From SKVR01 sp964491395 (GTDB lineage: Bacteria > Bacteroidota > Bacteroidia > Bacteroidales > UBA7960), in contig CAZBGI010000008.1 of assembly GCA_964491395.1 (NCBI GenBank), forward strand, positions 1-64,000: DNA of 64,000 nt, in the 5' to 3' direction. Made by a program: the position numbers and the translations under genes. How positions within the stretch are numbered: the first letter of the stretch is position 1; each line of letters begins with the position of its first letter. This document shows, in pieces, positions 51,789 to 61,518 of this stretch. Below the pieces are notes generated by a model. It was not told the origin of the DNA. It searched no databases and saw only the letters and a list, made by a program, of their open reading frames with translations.

Positions 51789-53435
51789 TTACTCAATTTT
51801 TACTCTTTTGAGAAGCATATGATTAAGGGGGTTGGTTTCAAGATTCTTTACATAATGGGGCAGGAATCTGACTGACTGATCATAAAACAGGGGAACCACC
51901 GGGGCATGTTCAATGACAATGCTATCCAGCTTTTTATAATATTCGTATCTTGCTGAATCAATTACCACAACCTTAGACTGCTGGTAAATCCTGTCAAATT
52001 CAGGATTTGAAAAGCGTGTATAATTGGGTCCTGCGGGAGCATGATTGGGAGAATAAAACAAGGCAAGATAATTTTCAGCATCGGGATAGTCAGCAATCCA
52101 GGAAGCTCTGAAAACAGGGGCTTCGGCTTTTGCCATTAATTCGCGCAAAGTGGCAGGGGGCATCACGTTGATTTGCAAATCAATCCCAATGCGCGCCAAT
52201 TCGTGCTGAATATACTGTGCGATATCCATGTAAAGTGAAGTGGTAGAGAGTTCGATAGGTGGCAGTCCCTGACCATTGGGGAAACCCGCTTCTTCCAGCA
52301 ATGCTCCTGCTTTATCGGGCTGGTAGGTATAACCTCCTTCATTGGCATCAAACCCGGGCATCCCTACCGGCACGAAACCGGCATGCGCCGGAGTGCCCAG
52401 GTTGTTTCTCAGGTACTTGAGCATTTTTGCACGATCAAAGCCATAGTTGACAGCCTGTCTTACTTTCTTTTTCTGCAAGGCTGATAAACTGCGTGGTGCA
52501 GTATCATCAACCAGGATACCCAAATATTCCGTATTTAAGAAAGGGCGGGTAATTTTATAAAAGCGATCATGGTATTTTGCCTGTAATTCTCCTTCAGGAG
52601 TCAGCAATTCGTCTTTATAGCTTGCATCAATGCGTGTAAGGATATCAAGGTTTCCCTTAATGAACTCGAGAAAGGCCGTTTGCCGGTCCTGGATAAAACT
52701 GATTGCGACAGCATCAAGATGAGGAAGTCGATCAGATTTATCGAACTCAAAATAGCGTTCATTTTTGGTAAAAACAAGTTTTACTCCCTCTTTCCAGTAT
52801 TGAAAACGGAAAGGACCGGTTCCTACGGGAGCTTTGCGAAAATCAAGCCCCCGGCTTTCAACCACTTCATGAGGCACTACAGAACAATAGACCATACATA
52901 GTAATCCTGTCATGGGAGGAAAGGGTTCTTTCAACCTGATTTGCAATATTGTATCTGCCAGTGCTTCTATATCCAAAGAGTTATCGGCCTTTCGTGCCAC
53001 CGGGTTCATTACCCAGCTGCCGGGAGAGTTCAGGGCAGGATCAATAAGCCGTTCGAAACTGTATACAAAATCATCTGCCACCACCCTTCTGCCCTTCTGA
53101 TTGTCAAAGGCTTCATCATCATGAAAATAGATATCATCGCCAAGAAAAAAGGTATAAACTGTTCCATCCTCAGATATTTCCCAGCGATGGGCAATAGCAG
53201 GTTGTACATTTAACAAGGTGTCGAGTTGAACAAGTCCGTTAAAAATCTGAGAGGCAGCCCATATATTCGATTGATTACGAGCATACACCGGATCGAGTGA
53301 GGTAATATTTCCGTCTTCGTTGTATCGAAAAAGCGAAAGATGCGAATGATCTTCAAAAGATTCCTTGCAGGAAGGAATAAAGGCAATAACCAGAAGAACA
53401 AATACAAAAAAAGATGGTTTAGGCATAACTGTCAA
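51789..53435 (-). CDS. Peptide ABC transporter substrate-binding lipoprotein
   Basis: A 548-residue SBP_bac_5 (OppA/DppA-type) protein. The lipoprotein signal is LLVIAFIPSC (Cys23). The mature part begins SLFRYNEDGNITSLDPVYARN and includes the family signature region RRVVADDFVYSFERL. It binds peptides and delivers them to an inner-membrane ABC transporter. No permease or ATPase genes are adjacent, so its transporter must be elsewhere. It fits the peptidase-rich content of the region. Confidence 0.9.
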   Translation of the reverse strand: MTVMPKPSFFVFVLLVIAFIPSCKESFEDHSHLSLFRYNEDGNITSLDPVYARNQSNIWAASQIFNGLVQLDTLLNVQPAIAHRWEISEDGTVYTFFLGDDIYFHDDEAFDNQKGRRVVADDFVYSFERLIDPALNSPGSWVMNPVARKADNSLDIEALADTILQIRLKEPFPPMTGLLCMVYCSVVPHEVVESRGLDFRKAPVGTGPFRFQYWKEGVKLVFTKNERYFEFDKSDRLPHLDAVAISFIQDRQTAFLEFIKGNLDILTRIDASYKDELLTPEGELQAKYHDRFYKITRPFLNTEYLGILVDDTAPRSLSALQKKKVRQAVNYGFDRAKMLKYLRNNLGTPAHAGFVPVGMPGFDANEGGYTYQPDKAGALLEEAGFPNGQGLPPIELSTTSLYMDIAQYIQHELARIGIDLQINVMPPATLRELMAKAEAPVFRASWIADYPDAENYLALFYSPNHAPAGPNYTRFSNPEFDRIYQQSKVVVIDSARYEYYKKLDSIVIEHAPVVPLFYDQSVRFLPHYVKNLETNPLNHMLLKRVKIE

Positions 53436-53522
53436 ACGGAAAATCTAAGCAAATATCAATAAAAGCCCGAAATTACAAAATTCCTGTTTCTGATTGGGTG
53501 AGACTTGAAAATAAATGCCTTG

Positions 53523-53562
53523 ATTTCAAAAAAAACAACAGGAAAATGTCCATTCTCCTGTT
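53523..53562 (-). terminator. Terminator of the SRPBCC gene
   Basis: Minus-strand AACAGGA / TCCTGTT stem (53556-53562 and 53537-53543) followed by a T8 run (complement of A53528-53535). It sits 5 bp beyond the stop codon. Confidence 0.78.
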
Positions 53563-53566
53563 TTGG

Positions 53567-54004
53567 TTATTTACGGTAAAATTTGCGGTACAGAAATTTG
53601 CGGGGATAAAAGATACCCATTAGGGGTAGATAGAGGAAATAATCCAGTAACCGGGAAGGGGTTTCGTATTCAATATCGTCAATGATAAAACTTGTATGAT
53701 TATCGCGTGCTACTACCCTGTGGCTATGCTTCCAGTAGCTAATCCCAAAAGGCACCCTTAAACCCCGGTCAACAAAGCCATATTCGCGATGAGAAATCCA
53801 CATCTCTTTGATGATAACTGTCCAGTGCCCCATGAAGGGAATATTGAATTTCAAATCGATGATATCGCCCGGATTTTGACCCTCATACCGTTTTATCGTT
53901 GCAATAGCAAAGGGTGGCATCAGGTAATCAAACAGTTTCTTGTTGAAATCCTGGTGTACCCTCTCAAAGGTAGCATTAACGGTGGTAATCAAGCGAATTC
54001 TCAT
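53567..54004 (-). CDS. SRPBCC family ligand-binding protein
   Basis: A 145-residue cytosolic protein with the strand order of START/Bet v1-like (SRPBCC) proteins. It opens MRIRLITTVNATFERVHQDF and has GFVDRGLRVPFGISYWKHSH and the C-terminal YETPSRLLDYFLYLPLM helix typical of this fold. Such proteins bind hydrophobic ligands; the ligand here is unknown. Monocistronic, with its own terminator; the 130-bp upstream spacer separates it from the stress protein gene. Confidence 0.8.
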   Translation of the reverse strand: MRIRLITTVNATFERVHQDFNKKLFDYLMPPFAIATIKRYEGQNPGDIIDLKFNIPFMGHWTVIIKEMWISHREYGFVDRGLRVPFGISYWKHSHRVVARDNHTSFIIDDIEYETPSRLLDYFLYLPLMGIFYPRKFLYRKFYRK

Positions 54005-54114
54005 AGACCCTCCGGGTTAAAATAAGATTGATTGTATAACCCACGAAGCAGAGTCTTGTTTAACTCTTACGCAAAAATAGATAAACAATTTTATCGTACC
54101 TGTAAAATAGGTAA

Positions 54115-55224
54115 TCAGTCCCTGAACAGCAGAAGGGGAAGGTTGCCCGAATGGATTAACTTGCGGGTGAGGCCAGGATTGAAAATTCTCTGAAGCAAAC
54201 CTCTCTTTTTATTACTAAGGGCAATAATATCGATTTCGTTGAGTTTGCAAAAAGCCTCCAGGTTGGCAACAGGATTGTCTCCTTTGATAAAACTGCATTC
54301 TACTTTGACATTTTTATTTACTTGCCGGAAATAATCTTTCAGGTTGTCCATTTTGGCAGCATCCCATTTGTCCTCGCGGTCTTTGGAAACATGTACGCAA
54401 TGAATTTTTACATCAAATGCAGAGACAATGTAAATCAGTCTTCGGATAGCCACATAGTCTGACTCATCAAAATCTGTGGCATAAACAATGTTTTTTACAT
54501 TGGAAAACGAGGCAATGTTGGTTCTTTCAGGTATGGCCAGCACAGGTATCTTGGTTTTGTCCAGCACACGGTAAACGACACTTCCGATAATATCGCTTTG
54601 CTTTTCACCCTTTCCTTTGGCGCCCATTACAATAATACCGGGTTTGTAAGTTTTGGCCATCGTGGCTATTTCATCCTCCACAATTCCTTCCCTGAGAGAA
54701 TAACTGATCTTTATTTGCTCAAGTCCTTCATCAGCGGCGATTTGCCGTATCTCATTTACAAAATCAATGAGCTTTTTCCTGGCCTGATCCTCCATTTCTC
54801 TCAGATTAATATCCATATCAACCTGGATGGAATAGGCATCTGTTATAGGAACAAGATCAACAATCGGTGCGTAGAATACATGCAGTATTTTTATATCAGC
54901 GTTATATTTTTCGGCCAGTTTGATAGCATATTTGCATGCTGTTTTAGAAAACTCCGAAAAATCAACCGGGATAAGAATACGCCTAATCTCTTTCATATCT
55001 TTGGCTTCTTTCTCTTCCTGCTGGCTTTTCATTTCCATAATTATCCGAAGTGCGCTTTCCACATCAGATTCCCTGATTTGAATCTGCACTCCTTCAGATA
55101 CAGCCCCCTGCACCAGATTTACGTTTTTCAGAAAACACTCTATACCTGCACTTTCCAATCTGGCTTTCAGAATTTCTGCAGCAGTATAATGGTCTGTAGC
55201 CAAAGTTACCAAACGATCTTTCAT
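54115..55224 (-). CDS. DUF2007-universal stress protein fusion
   Basis: A 369-residue cytosolic protein. Residues about 1-65 are a DUF2007 (putative signal-transducing) domain (ATDHYTAAEILKARLESAGI). Two UspA domains follow: about 80-235, with GAKGKGEKQSDIIGS (a good G2xG9xGS ATP loop), and about 245-369, whose loop SNKKRGLLQRIFNPGLTR is degenerate. It is longer than the two-domain Usp at 18659 because of the N-terminal domain. A sensory input domain controlling an ATP-binding Usp is a reasonable reading but is inference. Confidence 0.87.
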   Translation of the reverse strand: MKDRLVTLATDHYTAAEILKARLESAGIECFLKNVNLVQGAVSEGVQIQIRESDVESALRIIMEMKSQQEEKEAKDMKEIRRILIPVDFSEFSKTACKYAIKLAEKYNADIKILHVFYAPIVDLVPITDAYSIQVDMDINLREMEDQARKKLIDFVNEIRQIAADEGLEQIKISYSLREGIVEDEIATMAKTYKPGIIVMGAKGKGEKQSDIIGSVVYRVLDKTKIPVLAIPERTNIASFSNVKNIVYATDFDESDYVAIRRLIYIVSAFDVKIHCVHVSKDREDKWDAAKMDNLKDYFRQVNKNVKVECSFIKGDNPVANLEAFCKLNEIDIIALSNKKRGLLQRIFNPGLTRKLIHSGNLPLLLFRD

Positions 55225-55618
55225 AGCATTGATATATTTATAAATTTATACTATCAACTACAACTTTAGATGCTCTAAATATACGAAAAATACAACCTAT
55301 TCACAAACATCTCGGAGTTCATTTCTACAGAAATAATTATTGCTCTGTCAGATAATTGTTACGGTTTGGTTGATCATATTTATATTCGATGAAAAACATG
55401 AAACATTATTCATTGCTACTTTCTGGATATCTGATTGTTGAATACAAACCAGGTCATCAGCTTCATTACATGGTTTCCCAATATTATCATAATCGTCAAA
55501 ATCATATCTTTCACTTTTTTTGGCAGTTCAAAAGCAACGCAACCCCTGTTTCTCCGTGGTATTTCTATATTTTTGCCATTGAAGTTTACAAGTATTTACT
55601 CTTATAGTACTATTACAT
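55225..55618. other. Divergent AT-rich intergenic region
   Basis: 394 bp between divergent genes. A consensus -7 box TATTTTTG (55568-55575) lies 43 bp before the M14 peptidase start; a -33 partner is not clear. A 72-codon open frame at 55389-55607 is judged accidental. Confidence 0.45.
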
Positions 55619-57388
55619 ATGCAAAAGAAATTTAACGGACTGATTATCTTCGCGTTATTCGTGGGTTTACTGCCCTTGCAGGCAGAAGAACCATGGCAAA
55701 CCTGGTATGAAAAACACGATGGCAACAGCACACCTTCCTATGAGGAAACCATGGCTTACTGTCAGCGTCTGGCTGAAAGTTCCCCGATGATTCATTTGGA
55801 AACATTTGGGAAAAGCCACCAGGGACGCGATTTAGCGGTGCTCATTGTTAACAGGCAAGGCAATTTTGAACCGCAGAGCAATTCCGGCGAAGAGCAACTT
55901 GTGGTGATGGTTCAGGCCTCTATTCATGCGGGCGAGCCGGTGGGTAAAGATGCAGGATTGCTGTTGTTAAGAGATATGGCCATTCACGGAGAACACCTTC
56001 AATACATGGACAACATAACCCTTATTTTTGTACCGATATTGAATGCTGACGGTCATGAGCGTTTCGGGCCTTATAACCGCATCAACCAGAATGGACCGGA
56101 AGAAATGGGCTGGCGTACCAATGCCCGAAACCTGAACCTGAACCGTGACTTCCTGAAAGCCGATGCCAAAGAAATGCAAGCCTTACTCAAACTCTGGCAT
56201 CAATGGAATCCTGATTTTTTCATTGATACCCATTCCACCAACGGCGGAGATTATCAATATGCCATGACCTATGCCCTGGATATCTTTGGTGGTGCCGATC
56301 CTGGCCTTATCAACTGGATCAGGGAAAATTATGTGCCGGATATGGAAAGATCAATGGAGAAGGATAATTACCCTATTTTCCCTTATGTTACTTACCGTTC
56401 ATGGCACGATCCGCGCAGCGGACTGCAAAGCAGGGCTGCTCATCCCATGTTTTCCCATGGATATGCTTCTGAACTCAACCGTCCCGGTTTGTTGCTGGAA
56501 ACCCACATGTTGAAACCTTATAAGGACAGGGTTGAATCAACCTACCATATGATCAAGAACACCCTGCGCCTGCTTCATGAAGATAAACAACTTAAAAAGG
56601 TCATAAAAGAAGCGGATAAATATACTGCTTCTGAGACCTTTCGGCAGAAAGAATTTCCTCTCCGCTGGGAACTTACATCGGATTCAACAATGGTAGATTT
56701 CCTGGGAGTAGAATACATGCAAAAACAAAGCACTCTCAGCGGAGGCAACTGGTTCATTTATGAAGCTGATAAACCAGTTACCTATCAAATTCCCTGGTTC
56801 AACCAGAACAGACCTTCCTACAGTGTTTCCTTGCCTGAAGCTTACATCATACCTGTGGAATACCACGATATAATTGAGCGACTGCAGCTTCATGGTGTAG
56901 AGATGTCCTTTCTTGAGGAAGATCGCTTCATTCCGGTGGAGACCTATCGCTTTAACGATGTGCAACTTACATCCCGCTCCACTGAAGGCCGTCAAACCGC
57001 TTCCTTTTCTACCGAGATCATTAAAGAAGAAAGAAAATACATGAAAGGTTCGGCAATTGTGCCGATGAATCAGGCTCGTGCACGTATTGTTGCCCACGCG
57101 CTGGAACCCATGGCTCCGGGTTCATTTGCATATTGGGGTTTTTTTAATGCCATTTTTGAAAGAGTGGAATATTTTGAAAGCTATGTGATGGAAGCTATGG
57201 CCCGTGAAATGCTGGCCAACGATCCCTCTCTCAGACAAGGACTGGACAAAGCCATCAAAGAGAATCCCTCCATGGCAGAGAATCCTTATGCTATCCTTTC
57301 CTGGTTTTATGAGCAAACACCTTATTACGACCAAAGGCACAACATGTATCCTGTCGGGAGAATCATCAGCAACAATTTGACAGACTAA
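55619..57388 (+). CDS. Periplasmic zinc carboxypeptidase (M14)
   Basis: A 589-residue exported M14-like metallopeptidase with signal KKFNGLIIFALFVGLLPLQA. Zinc ligands are His103 and Glu106 in SIHAGEPVGKDAG and a His in FFIDTHSTNGGDY (about residue 205); NADGHERFGP and LNLNRDFLKAD are the substrate loops, and LLLETHMLKPYKDR gives the catalytic Glu (about 295). The C-terminal 250 residues form an extra beta-rich domain of unknown role. Unlike the M14 enzyme at 46653 it lacks a T9SS tail, so it is expected in the periplasm. Transcribed alone. Confidence 0.9.
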   Translation: MQKKFNGLIIFALFVGLLPLQAEEPWQTWYEKHDGNSTPSYEETMAYCQRLAESSPMIHLETFGKSHQGRDLAVLIVNRQGNFEPQSNSGEEQLVVMVQASIHAGEPVGKDAGLLLLRDMAIHGEHLQYMDNITLIFVPILNADGHERFGPYNRINQNGPEEMGWRTNARNLNLNRDFLKADAKEMQALLKLWHQWNPDFFIDTHSTNGGDYQYAMTYALDIFGGADPGLINWIRENYVPDMERSMEKDNYPIFPYVTYRSWHDPRSGLQSRAAHPMFSHGYASELNRPGLLLETHMLKPYKDRVESTYHMIKNTLRLLHEDKQLKKVIKEADKYTASETFRQKEFPLRWELTSDSTMVDFLGVEYMQKQSTLSGGNWFIYEADKPVTYQIPWFNQNRPSYSVSLPEAYIIPVEYHDIIERLQLHGVEMSFLEEDRFIPVETYRFNDVQLTSRSTEGRQTASFSTEIIKEERKYMKGSAIVPMNQARARIVAHALEPMAPGSFAYWGFFNAIFERVEYFESYVMEAMAREMLANDPSLRQGLDKAIKENPSMAENPYAILSWFYEQTPYYDQRHNMYPVGRIISNNLTD

Positions 57389-57441
57389 GCCGGCATAAGT
57401 TTATTGTCTGCCTTCGTCTATTTCAAAAGTTTTACAGCGTA

Positions 57442-57480
57442 CGGGCCCCATTGACAAACAAGCATGGTCAATGGGGCCCG
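57442..57480. terminator. GC-rich perfect hairpin between convergent genes
   Basis: A perfect 14-bp inverted repeat (CGGGCCCCATTGAC at 57442-57455, partner 57467-57480) around an 11-nt loop. No T run follows on either strand. Position suggests a transcription end signal or 3' mRNA stabiliser rather than a classic terminator. Confidence 0.55.
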
Positions 57481-57514
57481 GGGTGATAAACAACTCTGTA
57501 CCGGTAAATTTTGC

Positions 57515-58798
57515 CTAGCGGATAACAAAGGTTATCCCCGCCCTGGCACCGGTCCACCATTGGGCAGTATGATCGTTCCATTGGTAATCATGAAAACTTC
57601 TTTGGGTAAGTTCGAGATCTTCAGCGGAATATTCATGGGTGGTTTTGTAGATATGATTATAAAGAACCACCCCTCCAAACAATTGCAAACGTTCATGTAA
57701 ACTATGGTAATAGAGGGCACGAAACTCATTGAGGAGGTTGGTATTTTGATTTTTCCACCAATCCCATTCATGGTAAATCTGGTAGGAATGAGCTTCCAGC
57801 TGAAGGAAAGATCTCTGCGGAGAAAGTTTTATCCTGGAACCAATGCCGTACCCGGTGGCAGAGAACGTTTTATCCTCCATGGGCTTTGCCCCAACAGAAA
57901 AGATATTATAAAAAGCAGAAACGCCAATTTTATAAGACAGGTTGGCATACATGACATCGCTTGCCGAGAGTTCCAACTGCCTTAAACCACCCTTTCGCGT
58001 AATGCTGAGAAAACCCACAGGCACTCCTGAAATGGTATCACTTACATTGATAAATCCAAGCTGGAAACCTTCAACTTCGCGAGCAGCATTCAAAAAGCCG
58101 GCTACCTGAAATCCCTGTACATCGCCAGCCACATTCATAAATCCGGCAAGCTGGATACCCTGCATATTTCCTGCCGATATATTGCCAAAACCAGCACCGT
58201 AAACTCCTTGTGAATCTCCCCCACTAACATTCATGAAACCTGCCCCCATGGCACCCATAGTATTTCCGCCTGATACATTCATAAATCCTGCACCGCCAAT
58301 CCCCTCAACATTTCCCCGTGTTACATTCATAAACCCGGCCCCGCTGACAGAGCGGCTATTGTCATCGGTAACATTCATGAAGCCTGCGGCTTTTATTCCA
58401 TTATGCTCCTCTCGAATGGTATTGAGAAATCCCGCAAGATGAACACCTTCTGAAGCACCATTAACAACATTAACAAAACCGGCCCACTGAAATCCATAAA
58501 AGTTATTTCTTACTACATTGCCAAAACCCGCCACCTGAAGTCCATCAACATTGCCGTTTGTTATGTTCATAAAACTTCCTGCTTCCAGCCCCTGCACACC
58601 CCCGGTAAGTCCCATAAATAAATTGAGGCTTATATTATATTGATGGTTCCGGGTTTGAGTGCCATCGGTTCCCAAAAAAGGAAATATACTTAGCTGAAAA
58701 TCGCGTACGGACTTTTCATCAGGCGATTGACTCTTTAGCGGGAGAACCCATAACATGGAAAGCATCAAAATAAAAATCTTTACTGGTCTTCTACACAT
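57515..58798 (-). CDS. LA_2272-type surface repeat protein
   Basis: A 427-residue exported protein with signal KIFILMLSMLWVLPLKSQ. The middle (about residues 55-265) is about fourteen tandem units of roughly 15 residues, each with a (A/G)GF(M/G/V/L)N(V/I/T) core and a G(N/D)..G(I/V/F) turn, such as GAGFMNVSGGNTMGAMGAGF. This is the repeat pattern of LA_2272-family surface proteins. The last 160 residues form strand-rich barrel-like sequence ending RAGITFVIR. It probably sits in the outer membrane or on the cell surface; function unknown. It converges on the M14 gene. Confidence 0.8.
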   Translation of the reverse strand: MCRRPVKIFILMLSMLWVLPLKSQSPDEKSVRDFQLSIFPFLGTDGTQTRNHQYNISLNLFMGLTGGVQGLEAGSFMNITNGNVDGLQVAGFGNVVRNNFYGFQWAGFVNVVNGASEGVHLAGFLNTIREEHNGIKAAGFMNVTDDNSRSVSGAGFMNVTRGNVEGIGGAGFMNVSGGNTMGAMGAGFMNVSGGDSQGVYGAGFGNISAGNMQGIQLAGFMNVAGDVQGFQVAGFLNAAREVEGFQLGFINVSDTISGVPVGFLSITRKGGLRQLELSASDVMYANLSYKIGVSAFYNIFSVGAKPMEDKTFSATGYGIGSRIKLSPQRSFLQLEAHSYQIYHEWDWWKNQNTNLLNEFRALYYHSLHERLQLFGGVVLYNHIYKTTHEYSAEDLELTQRSFHDYQWNDHTAQWWTGARAGITFVIR

Positions 58799-59019
58799 TG
58801 TTTCTACAGATTAAGAATTTAAAAAAACATTTAACGGTATCGGTTTATCAACCTACGTACCATAACATATAACTCATTTAGATTCTGCAACATATCTTTT
58901 TTAAGAGAAAGCAGAAAAGATAAAAAAAACGGAAAGTAACCGATTTAGGTGTTCACAAGTGAACAGGATTGTTCGTTTTGCAACACCTATGACTTTGGTA
59001 AAATATTATATTTTAGAAC

Positions 59020-60477
59020 TTATAATGCTTTCTCCCTGCGAGATAAGGCCCACAATCCCAGGGCAGTGATTCCTCCGTTTACAATCAGAATCTCAAATCC
59101 AAACTGATATCCCCATAGGAGTTGTTCTGAATGTATACTTAGCAGATAGCTGATAACGGGAGAAGCAATACACAGAAGTGGCACCCATTTATCACGGACT
59201 TTTAGTCGGGTATATAAACCAATAAAATACAACCCCAACAAGGGTCCGTAAGTATATCCGGCAATGGTAAAGAGCTTGCTGATAAGCGCGGCATCATTAA
59301 TAGCTCTGTAACCAATAATGATAAACAGAACGATTATGGAAAAAGCAATGTGCACAACATAGCGGATTTTTTTGATTTTTTGCTCTGTCATGTCGGGTCT
59401 TCTTTTCAATCCCAGAAAATCAATACAAAAAACCGTGGTAAGAGCTGTAAGTGTCCCATCGGCACTGGAGTAAGCTGCAGATATCAATCCGAAAAAGAAG
59501 GTTAATCCGGCAGCAACGCTAAGGTACTGTAAGGCCAGTGTAGGAAACAAATCATCAGAAGTATGCGGCAAAACAATATCATACTGGCCGGCGTAAATCC
59601 AGAGCACAGCTCCCAGAAACAAGAACATTAAGTTGACCGGAATAAGAATAAATCCAAAGGTAAATATATTTTTTTGCGCATCTCTCAGGTTGCGGCAACT
59701 TAAGTTCTTCTGCATCATATCCTGATCCAGTCCTGTCATAACAATGGTAATAAACATACCGGCAAAAAACTGCTTCAGGAAAAACCGCGGATCCGTATAA
59801 TCGGTAACAAACATTTTGGTGTAACCCCGGGAAGTGGCCTCTCCCCATAAATCGCCCAGGCTCATCCCCAAAGAGTTGGCAATGATAAAAATCGTGATTA
59901 TTACAGCCGAAATCATAAACGTGGTTTGCAGTGTATCAGTCCATACAATGGTCTTGATCCCGCCCTGGAAAGTATACAACAATATAAGCACCATAAACAA
60001 CCCCACAGTGATTCCAAAAGGGATTCCCCAATGGTCAAATACGAACAACTGCAACACATTTACCACCAAAAACATACGAAACGAGGTGCCAATCAGGCGG
60101 GAAATGATAAAATAAAACGCCCCTGTTTTGTAGGATGAAAACCCAAACCGCTTTTCCAGATAGGTATAAATGGAAGTTAGATTCATCTTATAATATATGG
60201 GCAGCAGCACCAGGGCAATGACAAAATAACCTGCCAGGTATCCCATAACCAATACCATGTAAGAAAAGCTTTCAGCCTCCACCAAACCAGGAACAGACAT
60301 GAAAGTTACACCACTCAATGAGGCTCCTATCATGCCGTAAGCTACCACATACCAGGGTGAGTTTCGATTACCCAGAAAATAAGCCTCGTTATTGGCTCTG
60401 CGTGCTGTAATACGCGAAACAGAAAAAATCAGCAGGGTATAAATCAGGAAACTAAATAATATGATCTGCGAGGTCAT
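59020..60477 (-). CDS. Sodium:solute symporter family protein
   Basis: A 485-residue inner-membrane protein with about 13 hydrophobic helices. The N-terminal RRANNEAYFLGNRNSPWYVV and GASLSGVTFMSVPG segments are the typical TM1-TM2 region of SSS transporters (Na+ site). It uses the sodium gradient to import a small solute; the substrate cannot be deduced. A minus-strand TATTTTTG box (60506-60513) lies 28 bp upstream of the start. It is followed by a 220-bp gap before the LA_2272-type gene. Confidence 0.9.
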   Translation of the reverse strand: MTSQIILFSFLIYTLLIFSVSRITARRANNEAYFLGNRNSPWYVVAYGMIGASLSGVTFMSVPGLVEAESFSYMVLVMGYLAGYFVIALVLLPIYYKMNLTSIYTYLEKRFGFSSYKTGAFYFIISRLIGTSFRMFLVVNVLQLFVFDHWGIPFGITVGLFMVLILLYTFQGGIKTIVWTDTLQTTFMISAVIITIFIIANSLGMSLGDLWGEATSRGYTKMFVTDYTDPRFFLKQFFAGMFITIVMTGLDQDMMQKNLSCRNLRDAQKNIFTFGFILIPVNLMFLFLGAVLWIYAGQYDIVLPHTSDDLFPTLALQYLSVAAGLTFFFGLISAAYSSADGTLTALTTVFCIDFLGLKRRPDMTEQKIKKIRYVVHIAFSIIVLFIIIGYRAINDAALISKLFTIAGYTYGPLLGLYFIGLYTRLKVRDKWVPLLCIASPVISYLLSIHSEQLLWGYQFGFEILIVNGGITALGLWALSRREKAL

Positions 60478-60505
60478 GCGCTTAGGGGTTTAAAATTTCA
60501 AGCGG

Positions 60506-60513
60506 CAAAAATA
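60506..60513 (-). promoter_or_regulatory. Candidate -7 box for the symporter gene
   Basis: Minus-strand TATTTTTG (plus-strand CAAAAATA) close to the symporter start codon. No convincing -33 TTTG partner is seen, so support is modest. Confidence 0.35.
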
Positions 60514-60553
60514 GGGAAAGTTTTTAAAACCTATTTCAGGAAAGAATAGTATT

Positions 60554-61513
60554 TTACTTTGCAGGATCAAAGGCACGAATCATATAGTCTTTTCGGTTGT
60601 ATCCTCCGAAGGCTCCAAGTCCTCCCTCTATATTGCTGTAAATATGCACTGACTCGGCAAAAGGAAAATCCTCACCATAATAAAAATAATCATCTACGCT
60701 CTGATGAAAACGGTAATAGGCAAAATCAGTCTGCAAGACAAAAACAAAAACAGAGTCAATACGTTGGCTGGTTTCACCCTGACCCTGCGACCCATCAAAA
60801 TCAATCCACCCATAATACTCTCCCTTAAAATTGTACAACGCTCCTTCTTCATCACTAAAAAACTCATTACCCCGTTCAAGCCATAGCTCCTGAGAACCAA
60901 TAAATACGGTATCATTATTCCCATAATCATTAATCTGGTAAGAACGGACAATTCCACCGGTTCGGAAATAGTTGGGTTCTGAGGTTTTCTGTGGCCTCAC
61001 GTTCCACCCTAAGAGTATTTCCGTACCTTCAAAATTGTCATGTACAATACGTATATCGTCAAAAGAAACATCATCCACTCCAAATTCAGGCACTAAGCAT
61101 TCGGCCTTCACCGTTTCTCCCTCAGAAGATTCTGCTTTCAGCTCATAAGACTTACCCGCCTCCACAGGAAATTGAGATGCAGGAATCGTAAAAGCCTTCA
61201 GGTTGTAATCATAAGATAATTGGATGAATTCACCTCCCTTAGGAGCCAGAAATACATCAGCATCATCATTTACAGGTGCTACCTGCCCAGAGGCCATGGT
61301 ATGGGGGATGCTGCGGTGAACAAATACCTTTATCAGCGAATCCTGTGGTGAGATAAAAGAATTAACCACCAGTTGAGGCTCACTGCCCGGAATATCCACA
61401 TTTTCTGCTTCTGACAAAAAGAAATCCTCACAGCCTGTAAACAACAACACCACTAAAGAAATCAGGAGTATATTAAAAGTGTATCGACGAATTTTTAGTG
61501 CATTTTTTGTCAT
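60554..61513 (-). CDS. DUF4249 lipoprotein
   Basis: A 319-residue exported lipoprotein (lipobox SLVVLLFTGCEDFF). The mature part starts with the usual DUF4249 region (PQLVVNSFISPQDSLIKVFV) and has an SYELKAESSEGETVKAEC barrel-like middle. DUF4249 proteins are paired with TonB-dependent receptors in Bacteroidota, in the manner of SusD partners, probably helping capture a ligand at the cell surface. The start is 5 bp after the receptor's stop codon, so the two are co-translated. The ligand is unknown; no glycan enzymes are next to it. Confidence 0.88.
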   Translation of the reverse strand: MTKNALKIRRYTFNILLISLVVLLFTGCEDFFLSEAENVDIPGSEPQLVVNSFISPQDSLIKVFVHRSIPHTMASGQVAPVNDDADVFLAPKGGEFIQLSYDYNLKAFTIPASQFPVEAGKSYELKAESSEGETVKAECLVPEFGVDDVSFDDIRIVHDNFEGTEILLGWNVRPQKTSEPNYFRTGGIVRSYQINDYGNNDTVFIGSQELWLERGNEFFSDEEGALYNFKGEYYGWIDFDGSQGQGETSQRIDSVFVFVLQTDFAYYRFHQSVDDYFYYGEDFPFAESVHIYSNIEGGLGAFGGYNRKDYMIRAFDPAK

Positions 61514-61518
61514 GACTT

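Noticed and set aside
55389..55607. A 72-codon open frame before the M14 peptidase gene
   Set aside because: Very rich in His, Tyr and Phe from AT-rich DNA, overlaps the likely promoter, and shows no domain.
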